A stretch of 64,000 bases of DNA from Eggerthellales bacterium. GTDB taxonomy: Bacteria > Actinomycetota > Coriobacteriia > Coriobacteriales > Eggerthellaceae. Below are positions 8,730 to 17,490 of this stretch, piece after piece (positions within the stretch are counted from its first letter, which is position 1; each line of letters starts with the position of its first letter). The DNA lies in assembly GCA_029225085.1 (NCBI GenBank), contig JAQXVU010000052.1:1-64000 (forward strand), read 5' to 3'. The notes beneath the pieces were generated by a model. The model did no database searches and had not been told where the DNA came from. It saw nothing but the letters and a program-made list of their open reading frames with translations. The position numbers and the translations under genes were made by a program.

Positions 8730-10100
8730 CTACAAGCAGAATCCGAAGACCACGCCGTTCTTCGCGCCGGCCTCATCGCTGACGGTCTGGTCGCCATCAG
8801 AGCCGGACACGTGATACTTCGTCGACGTAGAGGGAGTAGAGGTGCGCATCCACCAACTCACTTTCTGACCCTCATAGGAGTACACCACGGCACCATCAGC
8901 GGGATCATCGGCCTTTACGCCCAAGTCGGCGAAGTACTGGTACTGCTTGCCCTCTCCGTTGTAGATGTTGTAGTTGGGCACATCCTCAGGCTTATACCAC
9001 AGGGTCTTCTTCGTGATGGGACCGACCACTTCTACAAAGGAGGGGCACCACAGCACGTCCTCAGTCGCCGACACGCAGGACGGCTTCTCAGCGTAGCCCT
9101 TGTTGTTGGTCAGCTTCATCACGGGAACAAGGCACTCACGCAAATCGTCAGGCAGAAGGGGCCGGAGTTCATCCTGCAGATACGCGCGAAGATCGCTTTC
9201 CTTCCAACCGCCGTCATTGGTACCGGACTTGTTCATGGCCAAACAGGTCACCGGAGCCGACGAGCAAAACGTCAGACCAGCAGCCTCACCGGATTTCGTC
9301 TCATCATGATAGATGCCCACGATGCGAACCTTCACCTGGCTGCCATCGGAAAGCTCGATTTTCTTGGTCTCCCCCGTAAGGGATCCCTTCTTCACCAGGT
9401 TGTAGTCCGCGGCCAGAGAATAGGCCTCAGCCTCAGAGTCGCATGCGGCAATAAGGTCCGCTATCTCGGAAAGCTCTTGCCAGCTATAGGCCGAGAGCTT
9501 CTTCTTGGGTTGCACCGAAGGCGCTGCAGCCTCGGCATCCTGGCCGCTTTCAGAATCTTGCGCACCAGACTCCTGGCCCTCGCCTGCAGTCCCCCCGTCA
9601 GAAGAGCTGCCGGGAACAGCTTGGGGCGAAGCCTGACCCGTACCCTGCGCGATATTAGGAAGAGAGGCAGCGCCGGTAGCGAAAGCAACGCCAATGCCCA
9701 CCACCACAACGAACAGGACCGCCACGAGAATCATGAGGCCCACAGGCAGCTGGCGCTTCTCCTCATCGGGGCGGGCGGAAACATAGGAGCGCTGAACCGC
9801 ATCAGAGGTTACGCTTACGGTGGGGATGCGAACCGTTGCATCGGGATCGAGAATCTCGGGTGGAGCAACGTATGGGTCGGAGGAAGCATCGTTTACGGTC
9901 GAAGACCCATCGCGAGCAGCGGAAACCGAACCTCGCCGAGCCGAAGCGGCGTCGTAGGCGGCGGGAGCAGCATCGTATACGGCCCGCTGGGAACGGACTT
10001 CTTCCATAAGCTCTTCAGAAAGAGGCTCGCCGCAGAAATGACAGCGACTTCCCTCTCTTCCCGTCAGAAGAACGCCACAATGAGGGCACGTGAGCCGCAT
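8730..10100 (-). CDS. Zinc-ribbon membrane protein with C-terminal DUF6273-like domain
   Basis: This 456-residue protein opens with a double-CXXC zinc ribbon (CPHCGVLL...CHFCGEPL, residues 5-25). A disordered stretch to about 115 and one transmembrane helix near 120-142 (LMILVAVLFVVVVGIGVAFA) follow, then a Ser/Gly/Glu-rich linker. The outer part (about 205-456) is a DUF6273-type domain with WKESDLRAYL and the WWMRTSTPSTSTKYH block. It is probably anchored with the ribbon inside and the large domain outside. A GAGGGGG ribosome site supports the start. The gene stands alone between tRNA-Val and the helicase-nuclease pair. Function is unknown. Confidence 0.85.
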   Translation of the reverse strand: MRLTCPHCGVLLTGREGSRCHFCGEPLSEELMEEVRSQRAVYDAAPAAYDAASARRGSVSAARDGSSTVNDASSDPYVAPPEILDPDATVRIPTVSVTSDAVQRSYVSARPDEEKRQLPVGLMILVAVLFVVVVGIGVAFATGAASLPNIAQGTGQASPQAVPGSSSDGGTAGEGQESGAQDSESGQDAEAAAPSVQPKKKLSAYSWQELSEIADLIAACDSEAEAYSLAADYNLVKKGSLTGETKKIELSDGSQVKVRIVGIYHDETKSGEAAGLTFCSSAPVTCLAMNKSGTNDGGWKESDLRAYLQDELRPLLPDDLRECLVPVMKLTNNKGYAEKPSCVSATEDVLWCPSFVEVVGPITKKTLWYKPEDVPNYNIYNGEGKQYQYFADLGVKADDPADGAVVYSYEGQKVSWWMRTSTPSTSTKYHVSGSDGDQTVSDEAGAKNGVVFGFCL

Positions 10101-10241
10101 GCTTACCCCCTCTCACCATATTTGCGGAGATTATCGTTACCTGGGAACTTTTCAGGACTCCCACATCCGCTGTTCATCCTATCATTTCCCTAGCGAAATG
10201 ACGCGCAACACGCACAGACCAACGCGAAGAATACGAGCACC

Positions 10242-13076
10242 ATGCAGAACTACGACATCATCCTTTTCAGCACCTACGACGAGCAGGTCGCCACCCAGAA
10301 GGCCCTCGCCCGGCAGAATCCCACTTCATGCTTGGGCACAACCTTTGCCACCTTCCGATCCTACGTCAGCTCCCTCTGGGATCTCTACGGCGACGAGCGA
10401 AGCATCATCGGCAACGTACAGCGCAAGCTCCTGGTGCAGAAGGCCTGCGAAGGCAGGGAATCGAGCCCCACTGCGGTAGAGGCTCTGGTTGCAAAGGCCG
10501 ATGCTGCACCCTATCTTCTGGCGGCTTGCGAAAACCCCGAGTCACTGGAAATCTCCGACCCCGAAGAAGAGACCATCAGAACCTGCGCGGTGTACTTCAA
10601 CCTCCTCGCCAACCATGGTCTGGTGGAATTCGGCCATGCGGTTCTTCACTTGAAAGAAACCCTCCCTCAAAAGACGGCTCAGAAGCAAGTCCTCCTTTGG
10701 GGCACCTGCCTCCCCGAGGACGAAGCGCCCCTTCTGCTAGCGGACAACAAGCTGGGCATCGTCACCTTCCAGAGCCTTGCCGACCCCGAGACCCTGCGCA
10801 TCACTCGCCCCGAGGGCATTACTCCCCGCTTCACCTTCAGTAGCGGCCCCTATGCAGCTCCCGCCGCTCTGCAAAAGGCCATCAGCGCCATCGCCAACCA
10901 GGAGGAAGCATCCGCAGGAGAACTGGGCGAACCAAGCGATCCGCGTGAGGCGGAAAGGCCGGGCGAACCAGGCGACCTGCGCAAACCGAGCGAGAGCGCG
11001 CCCAAGCGCATTGCCGTGACCTGCGCAGACCCGCTGCATTACTTCACCCTCTTGCAGAACCCCCTTCTCGGCCAGGGAATCACCCCCGCTGTGCAGGGAA
11101 AGGTCCCCTTTACCCAGATAGAGATGGGAAGGTTCCTCGCACAGGTCTGCATCATGGCCCTCGATGAAGCCTGGGACCCGCTGCTTGCCAGCCAGGTCGC
11201 CCATTGCGTTCACAGCAAAATCTCGCCCAAAGACGCCCGCAACATCGATCGCGTCATCCGCTCCGATCGCCTCTTCACCTGTCAGAGGGCCCTGTCCCTG
11301 GTAACCGAGGCATCACCCACCGTGGCCAAGCTCGTCGACCTCATGCAGGGCACGGGGAACAAGATCGTCTTCCGCTCCCTGCGCATGGCCCTGCGCAGGA
11401 GCCCCCACAGCCTCTGTTGGAAGGTGATGCAGGAGCGTTGCCTCGATGCCTTCGGCACCTTCATCGACGCCTGCAGGCAGTTCGGCATGAACCCCGCAGA
11501 TTGCCTCGACATCCTGACCAGCGCAAAGGTAAACGTCTCGGTTCAGGCTCTGCCAAACGAGCAGAAGGTCGGCGACGGCGCGGACGCTCAGTGCGGTGAC
11601 GCGGACAATCCTTGCGAGACTAACGCGGCGGCGACTAGCGCGACCACCGCCGGCCCATCCGTGGTGTTCTTCAGCCAGAGTCAGGCCGCCCTCGAACAGC
11701 CGGGCTCCTTCGACGCACTGATCATGGCCGACCTGTCCCAGAGCAACTGCCCCATCTCAGCCAAAAAGGACGCCATGACCCTCCTGCTCGAGAAGCTGGG
11801 GTGCCTGCGCACCGACCAGACCCTTGCAAAGGCCCGCCTCACCACCAACAAGCTCACGACCCTCCCCACCCAGCAGCTCGTTTTGCACCGAAGCCTCAAC
11901 GACGCCAACGCCGAGGAGGACAACCCAGCCCTCATCTTCGAGGAGCTGCTCGATTGCTATCGCGACGACCCCACGGACACTGCCGACATCGACAACCCCT
12001 ATCGCATCCCCGAACGCCTTATGGCCGGCATGATCACCGTAGGCGAAGAGGACTTCCACCTTACCACCACCTATACCCAGAGCCTCCCCGATGATCTGGA
12101 AGTGCAGCCCGTCGCCAACGACACCGCGCTGCCCGACCCCCGTCATCTGATCCTGCCAAGGCGCACCGAGGAAGGCCCCCTGCCAGGCATTATCCTGTCC
12201 CCCTCTAAGATCAACGACTACGCGCTGTGCCCCCATCACTGGTTCATCGGGCAACGCTTGAAAACCGACCCCGTCGATGAGGTCATCGATGAGCCCAGCA
12301 AGGGCAGCTTCATTCACGAGCTGCTGCAGCGGTTCTACCCCGCCTATAGCCAGCTCACCGGCGAAAAGAAGCTCACGAAGGAGCATCTGCCTGAGGCGAA
12401 GAGGCTCATCTGCGACTTAGGCACCCAGCTGGCTGCCGAGCAAAAAGATCGCAGCCCCCGCGACAATCGCCTGGTAACCCTGAACCCCACCGAAGAACAC
12501 CTGGTGCAGGGGCTCATACACGATGCCGCTGATTACCTGGAACGAGAATGCCAGCTGCTTCCCACCTTTATGCCCACCTACTTCGAATATTCCATCCCTC
12601 CTGAGGATGCAGTGGAATACGGCGGCGTAAAGATCACTGGCGCCGTCGACCGCATCGATGTTGACGACCAGGGCCGCGCGGTCATCATCGACTACAAGGG
12701 AACCCTTCGACCCGAACACGCCCTTTCCAGCTTCCTTGCAGGAACAGGAAACTGCCAGGCCCTCATCTATGCTGGCGCCATCCAACGCAGGTTGGGATTG
12801 CAGGTAGTTGGCGCCCTGTACGTGTCCTACAAGCGCAAGGGCGGCATCTCCGGTGCCTACGATGGCATCGTGCTAGAGCCCCTGCACCTTCCCGGCATCG
12901 TCAAAGGCTGCGCTAGCATGCCCGGAGACGAGAGCGGAGGCTTCACCAACCTCCTGGCCAGCACCGAGGAAATGGTGGAAGAGCTAGCCCGCCGCATGCA
13001 GTCGGGTGACGTGCACCCACAGAAGAGCGCCGCCTGCGAATACTGTCTCCGCACCAACTGCCCCGAGAGGAACTAG
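10242..13076 (+). CDS. addB: AddB-like PD-(D/E)XK nuclease/inactive helicase subunit
   Basis: This 944-residue protein is the likely partner of the helicase that starts three bases after it. The N-terminal two thirds resemble the helicase-like part of AddB without a proper Walker A motif. The C-terminal nuclease (about 650-944) has the active-site pair GAVDRID...VIIDYKG. It also has the iron-sulfur cysteine pattern typical of AddB: one cysteine near 662 (CPHHWF) and three at the end (CEYCLRTNC, about 931-939). Two low-complexity inserts, near residues 229-252 and 442-470, interrupt the helicase-like part. Known AddAB enzymes process double-strand breaks for recombination. AddB is the best fit; a generic PD-(D/E)XK protein is the fallback. 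Confidence 0.82.
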   Translation: MQNYDIILFSTYDEQVATQKALARQNPTSCLGTTFATFRSYVSSLWDLYGDERSIIGNVQRKLLVQKACEGRESSPTAVEALVAKADAAPYLLAACENPESLEISDPEEETIRTCAVYFNLLANHGLVEFGHAVLHLKETLPQKTAQKQVLLWGTCLPEDEAPLLLADNKLGIVTFQSLADPETLRITRPEGITPRFTFSSGPYAAPAALQKAISAIANQEEASAGELGEPSDPREAERPGEPGDLRKPSESAPKRIAVTCADPLHYFTLLQNPLLGQGITPAVQGKVPFTQIEMGRFLAQVCIMALDEAWDPLLASQVAHCVHSKISPKDARNIDRVIRSDRLFTCQRALSLVTEASPTVAKLVDLMQGTGNKIVFRSLRMALRRSPHSLCWKVMQERCLDAFGTFIDACRQFGMNPADCLDILTSAKVNVSVQALPNEQKVGDGADAQCGDADNPCETNAAATSATTAGPSVVFFSQSQAALEQPGSFDALIMADLSQSNCPISAKKDAMTLLLEKLGCLRTDQTLAKARLTTNKLTTLPTQQLVLHRSLNDANAEEDNPALIFEELLDCYRDDPTDTADIDNPYRIPERLMAGMITVGEEDFHLTTTYTQSLPDDLEVQPVANDTALPDPRHLILPRRTEEGPLPGIILSPSKINDYALCPHHWFIGQRLKTDPVDEVIDEPSKGSFIHELLQRFYPAYSQLTGEKKLTKEHLPEAKRLICDLGTQLAAEQKDRSPRDNRLVTLNPTEEHLVQGLIHDAADYLERECQLLPTFMPTYFEYSIPPEDAVEYGGVKITGAVDRIDVDDQGRAVIIDYKGTLRPEHALSSFLAGTGNCQALIYAGAIQRRLGLQVVGALYVSYKRKGGISGAYDGIVLEPLHLPGIVKGCASMPGDESGGFTNLLASTEEMVEELARRMQSGDVHPQKSAACEYCLRTNCPERN
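10926..10981 (+). repeat. In-frame 36-bp period duplication inside the addB-like gene
   Basis: Two similar 20-bp blocks beginning GGCGAACCA (10926-10945 and 10962-10981) lie 36 bp apart. They encode a Gly/Glu/Pro-rich linker with the repeated GEPSDPRE/GEPGDLRK motif. The frame is kept. Confidence 0.6.
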
Positions 13077-13079
13077 ACC

Positions 13080-16000
13080 ATGGGATTTACCCCGCAACAA
13101 GCACAATGCATCGCCACCCTCGATAGGCCTCTCGCGGTCACCGCAGGCGCAGGAAGCGGAAAGACCTTCACCCTGACCCAACGCATCGTGGGTGCCCTGG
13201 AATCCGGCTACTTGTCAGACATCGACGAGCTGTTGGCCATCACCTACACCGAAAAGGCCGCTGGCGAGCTGAAGACCCGCATCTGCCGGGAGCTGCGCAG
13301 CCATGGCCTCATCACCCAGTCCCTGAAGGCACACAACGCCTATATATCCACCATTCACGGCATGTGCTCTCGCATCTTGCGGGAGCATGCCATCGAACTG
13401 CAGATAGACCCCGCCTTCTCCGTCCTCACCGGTGCTCTGCAGAAGCAGCTGTTCAACCAGGCGGTGAACGAGGCCTTTCAGCAGGCCCAGGAATCCCAGG
13501 ACAAGGACGTTGCCGCCTTCCTGGCAGAGTACCCCGCCACCACTGGCGGGCAAGGTCCCACCGACCTCATCTCGGCCATGGGCAGAGCCCTCGAAAAGCG
13601 CGCCTGCGGCATGACCCTCGCCTCCATCCCCCAGCCCCTGACCAGGGGGCAAATCCTCAACGGTCTCATCTCCGAGGCAAGCGCTCACCTGGGACTGGTA
13701 GAGGCTCAAAAGGAGTCCGGCTCGCAGGTGAAGGCAGCTGCATCCCTCACCAACGCCATCGAGGCTTGCCAGTCCTACGTGCAAGAGGGATCTTTCGACG
13801 CCCTGAGCAGCAGGGACTTCCTCACCCTGGTAGACAACTTCCCCACCTCGGGCCTGGCAGGCTTCGGCACCAAGGACTACAAGGAACTGGGTAAGCAGGC
13901 CCATGAGACCTTCAAGATGTACAAGGCTGAAGCGGCTCTGCGTGTAGCGCTTCCCTATGGCGAGACGCTTATGAAGCTCAGCGAAAACGCTTGGAACATC
14001 TACCAGGATCTGAAGGCCCAGGAGGGGTACCTCACCAACGACGACCTGCTCATGCTCACCTTCCAAGCCATGGAACATCACCCCGACATCGCCAAGAGCT
14101 ACCAGGACCGATTCAAGCTGGTGATGGTAGATGAGTTCCAGGACACCAACCAGATGCAGGTCGATATGATTAGCAAGCTGGCCGGCGAGAACGGCGAGCG
14201 CCTATGCGTAGTAGGCGATGCCCAGCAGAGCATCTATCGCTTCCAGGGCGCCGACGTATCCGTGTATAAGCGCCACCTGCAGGCGACCAGGGACTCTGAG
14301 GATGGCTGCGTCGTGCAGCTGCCTGACAACTTCCGCAGCCACCGTGACGTCCTGGCCCTGGTAGACGCGGTTTTCGGACAACAGGAAGCCTTCGGCAGCG
14401 AATTTATGCACCTCGACCCCAAGCGCGACGAATCCCGCTGTGATGCCAGCTACAACCAGGAGCCCTCCAGGGTGCTCATTCAACGTGCGGTGAAACCTAA
14501 GACCGAGAAGGGCACCACCACCGAAACCGTACAGCAGACCAACGCACGCATGCTGGCCCGCACCTTCTACGACCTGCACCAACGAGGGCATCGCCTTGGC
14601 GACATGGTGATTCTCATGGGCAGCACCACCCACGCCCAGGTATACTCCCAGGCCCTGCGAGACCTCGGCATGCCCTGTGTGGTGGTGAAGGGTTCCGTAT
14701 TCAACAGGGCCCCCGAGGTACAAACCGTCATCGACCTGGCCTACGCTCTGGCCAACCCCCTCGACGGCGATCACCTGTACCGCGCCCTAAGCAGCTCCCT
14801 CTTCAACCTGTCCGCCCAGGACCTGCTCGTTCTCTCCACCCGTTGCGATGACGAGGACGCTCCCCACAAGCAGGGGCTCTTCCAAGGCCTCCTGACTGCT
14901 GCGCACGACACGCAGACCTGCAACAACACCGACAACGGCCCTCTTTCCCTCAGCTGCCTGCACGCGGCATCTGCCCTGGTGAGGGCCGTTGACGATGCCC
15001 GCAGCCTCCCCCTCTCCGAGGCTTTGCTGAACTTGGCGAACGACGCCGGTCTCCTCATTCGCCTGCATGAGCAGGGAGCCGAAGGCCAAGCTATCGCCGC
15101 TAACGTTCTGAAGGCGATTCGCATCCTGAAGGATCTCGAGGCAAAGGAGCTGCACCAAGGCACTGCCCTGGCCATGCGCTTCGAGGAGGAAGTGGCGAGC
15201 CTGCAAGAAGCTCCTGGTGCTCTATCGGCCCAGGGAGGCGATTTCGTCCGCATCATGACCATTCACTCCAGCAAAGGTCTGGAATTCCCCATCACCGCCG
15301 TGGCCGAGTTCGAAATGGGACGGGATCACGGCGGTCACCTGCGTCTAAGCGAAGAGGGCACCACCATCACCTTCGCCCTGACCCCCGAAGCGAGCACCTG
15401 GAAGGCCGAAGGCGTGAAGAAGGCCTTGGGCTCTGACGGCTACCACCCTTGCGCTACCTATACCGACGAGGAGCTTCAGAAAGCGCTGAGCACCACCGAT
15501 AGCGCCAGCGAAGCCCTCGACGCCCTGATAGGCAAGGAGCGCAGGGCGGATGTCGCCGAGCGTCTGCGCCTATTCTACGTGGCCCTTACCCGCGCCAAGG
15601 AAATGCTGGTGATCTGCCTGAGCTCTCGGGAAACGAAGGACAACCCCTTAGGCACCCTCGACGGCATCTCCGCATTGGTAGAGTCCGCTCTGAGCCCTGC
15701 CGAGGGATTTTCCGAGATGGCCGGCACCTACGACTTCGGCGGCACCAAACCTGCAGTGCTGCAGACGGAGTTCTGCGCCATAACCTCTGGGGATGAGGAG
15801 ACCCAGACGACGCCGGAGGCGGATGCAAGCCCCTACGCAGCGGCAGAAACGATCGAAAGCGCCCACGAGACGCCAGAGCCAGATGCCGGCGAATCGGAGG
15901 GCCCCGGCTTCCTCACGGCATCCCCCGCCCTGCGCACGCCTGTTACCCAAGCGGAGTACCTTCCCCATTCCAGCCAGGTCACCAGCTATACCGGTATGAG

Positions 16001-16748
16001 CGACTACGCCCTTTCGGAAGAGGACGAAACCTTCCACAAGCCCCTCGCGGAAATGGAGGGCGACCCCCTAAGCCAGGAGGACTGCCAGTTCGAGCGCAAG
16101 GTTGCCTCCGACCCAGAGAAAGCCACGGACTTCGGCACCGCCTTCCACCTCTTAGCTCAGAGCATGGTGGAAGAACGGGAAGAAGGTGAAGACCTAACTC
16201 GCCCCAGCGCCCAGCGCGTGCAGGCCATCTGCAGGCGACAAGGCCTAAGCGAGACGCAAACCCAGCGCATCGCCGCAGCCCTTACCTGCTGGGCGGAATC
16301 CTCCCTGGCCAAGAACATGTCCTCCCTGAGCAATCTGCAGGCAGAGGTGCCCTTCTTCATGGCCATGGAAGACAGGGACGAATGCGAAGATCAGCCCGCA
16401 GCTAACGCTCCCTGGTATCTGGAAGGAGAGATAGACCTTCTAGGTCGGGGAACTTTCGCAGATCCCAACGACGCCACCGCCGTCACCCTCGTCGACTATA
16501 AAACAGGCGGAAAAAACGACCTGACCGACGCAGAACTGGCAGCTCACCACAGCTTGCAGGCCCAATGCTACGCCAGCGCCCTTCTTAAGGCGGGCTTTAA
16601 GACCGTCCATGCCCATTTCGTACGGGTAGAGCACCCCGACGAAGTCACAGGAGAGCCTCAGGTCGTAAGCTACCTCTTCACCGCAGAGGACGCGCCCGTC
16701 ATAGAGAGGACTCTGGCAAAGGCCCATCGCGAGACCGTGGTACAGTAG
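13080..16748 (+). CDS. addA: AddA-like UvrD-family helicase-nuclease
   Basis: This 1222-residue superfamily 1 helicase has all main motifs: Walker A TAGAGSGKT (about 21-29), motif Ia ITYTEKAAGEL, ISTIHGMCSRIL, Walker B VMVDEFQDTNQ, VGDAQQSIYRFQGAD, LPDNFRSH, IMTIHSSKGLEF and YVALTRAKE. The C-terminus carries a RecB/AddA-type nuclease domain, with GEIDLL and LVDYKTGG followed by a QAQCYA motif (about 1115-1155). A low-complexity Glu/Thr/Pro linker at about 900-945 joins the two parts. It starts three bases after the AddB-like gene, so the two form one heterodimer and operon. It is about the usual AddA length. Role: end resection of DNA breaks and feeding of RecA. Confidence 0.9.
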   Translation: MGFTPQQAQCIATLDRPLAVTAGAGSGKTFTLTQRIVGALESGYLSDIDELLAITYTEKAAGELKTRICRELRSHGLITQSLKAHNAYISTIHGMCSRILREHAIELQIDPAFSVLTGALQKQLFNQAVNEAFQQAQESQDKDVAAFLAEYPATTGGQGPTDLISAMGRALEKRACGMTLASIPQPLTRGQILNGLISEASAHLGLVEAQKESGSQVKAAASLTNAIEACQSYVQEGSFDALSSRDFLTLVDNFPTSGLAGFGTKDYKELGKQAHETFKMYKAEAALRVALPYGETLMKLSENAWNIYQDLKAQEGYLTNDDLLMLTFQAMEHHPDIAKSYQDRFKLVMVDEFQDTNQMQVDMISKLAGENGERLCVVGDAQQSIYRFQGADVSVYKRHLQATRDSEDGCVVQLPDNFRSHRDVLALVDAVFGQQEAFGSEFMHLDPKRDESRCDASYNQEPSRVLIQRAVKPKTEKGTTTETVQQTNARMLARTFYDLHQRGHRLGDMVILMGSTTHAQVYSQALRDLGMPCVVVKGSVFNRAPEVQTVIDLAYALANPLDGDHLYRALSSSLFNLSAQDLLVLSTRCDDEDAPHKQGLFQGLLTAAHDTQTCNNTDNGPLSLSCLHAASALVRAVDDARSLPLSEALLNLANDAGLLIRLHEQGAEGQAIAANVLKAIRILKDLEAKELHQGTALAMRFEEEVASLQEAPGALSAQGGDFVRIMTIHSSKGLEFPITAVAEFEMGRDHGGHLRLSEEGTTITFALTPEASTWKAEGVKKALGSDGYHPCATYTDEELQKALSTTDSASEALDALIGKERRADVAERLRLFYVALTRAKEMLVICLSSRETKDNPLGTLDGISALVESALSPAEGFSEMAGTYDFGGTKPAVLQTEFCAITSGDEETQTTPEADASPYAAAETIESAHETPEPDAGESEGPGFLTASPALRTPVTQAEYLPHSSQVTSYTGMSDYALSEEDETFHKPLAEMEGDPLSQEDCQFERKVASDPEKATDFGTAFHLLAQSMVEEREEGEDLTRPSAQRVQAICRRQGLSETQTQRIAAALTCWAESSLAKNMSSLSNLQAEVPFFMAMEDRDECEDQPAANAPWYLEGEIDLLGRGTFADPNDATAVTLVDYKTGGKNDLTDAELAAHHSLQAQCYASALLKAGFKTVHAHFVRVEHPDEVTGEPQVVSYLFTAEDAPVIERTLAKAHRETVVQ

Positions 16749-16781
16749 CAAGCAGATTCGAAATCCTACGGAAGGACGAAC

Positions 16782-17138
16782 ATGGCACTTATCGCCAACG
16801 GCGAACAAGGACTGAGAAGGACGCTTATTTCCGCCACCATCATCAGCGGGTTTCTGGCCCTGGTTTGCTACCAATCCGCCTCGCAGATAGAAGGTCAGAC
16901 CATGTACTGGGCCACCGCCACCTTTGCCGCCGTGGCCTGGCAGTTCCTCCTGCGTTTCGCGCTGGGAACCATCAATGGCAGCTACGAGGATATCTCGCCC
17001 TCCCTGCACATTCTGGCGGCAATCCTGAGCTTCGTGGCCCTTGCGGGCATGTTCTTCTACCCCGCCCTGATTTGCTACCTGGCCGTCGCCATCGTCGCAG
17101 CAGTAGCTGATCTGGCGTTCGTGATCCTGGGACGATAG
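16782..17138 (+). CDS. Small four-helix membrane protein, unknown function
   Basis: This 118-residue protein consists almost entirely of four hydrophobic segments (about 20-38, 44-64, 72-90 and 93-115) with short charged links. A GGAAGG ribosome site lies at good spacing before the ATG. It begins 33 bases after the AddA-like gene and may be in the same transcript. I do not recognise a family; the context gives no clear role in repair. Confidence 0.7.
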   Translation: MALIANGEQGLRRTLISATIISGFLALVCYQSASQIEGQTMYWATATFAAVAWQFLLRFALGTINGSYEDISPSLHILAAILSFVALAGMFFYPALICYLAVAIVAAVADLAFVILGR

Positions 17139-17196
17139 CTCAAACAGGCCCAGCAAATAAGCAGGGCGTCCCATTGCGTAAACGGGCTCAACAAAA

Positions 17197-17218
17197 AAAG
17201 CTGCCCGTAGGCAGCTTT
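17197..17218 (-). terminator. Terminator downstream of tRNA-Asp
   Basis: Read on the minus strand, the stem AAAGCTGCC-TACG-GGCAGCTTT runs into a T-rich tail. It closes the tRNA transcript and also separates it from the convergent membrane-protein gene. Confidence 0.85.
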
Positions 17219-17231
17219 CTCAGATGTAAAC

Positions 17232-17308
<77 letters not shown>

Positions 17309-17317
17309 GTGTCTCAA

Positions 17318-17339
17318 AAGGCCCGCCGAAGCGGGCCTT
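17318..17339 (-). terminator. Hairpin between tRNA-Asn and tRNA-Asp
   Basis: The stem AAGGCCCGC with a four-base loop and GCGGGCCTT is perfect. On the minus strand it ends in TTTTGAG. It probably terminates the tRNA-Asn transcript or marks a processing boundary. Confidence 0.75.
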
Positions 17340-17347
17340 CGAAGTTC

Positions 17348-17422
17348 TGGCTCCCCGGGTAGGTTTCGAACCTACAACCCTCCGGTTAACAGCCGGATGC
17401 TCTGCCGTTGAGCTACCGAGGA
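17348..17422 (-). tRNA. tRNA-Asn (anticodon GTT)
   Basis: On the minus strand TCCTCGG pairs with CCGGGGA in the acceptor stem. The anticodon arm TCCGG-CTGTTAA-CCGGA gives GTT. The T arm has AGGTTCGAAACCT, and the CCA end is encoded. Confidence 0.95.
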
Positions 17423-17490
17423 ATTCGGGTTTCAAGGTTTCCCCTGAACACAAGTGAATATTATACGCATCTTCTCGGGGTGCGCAACCC

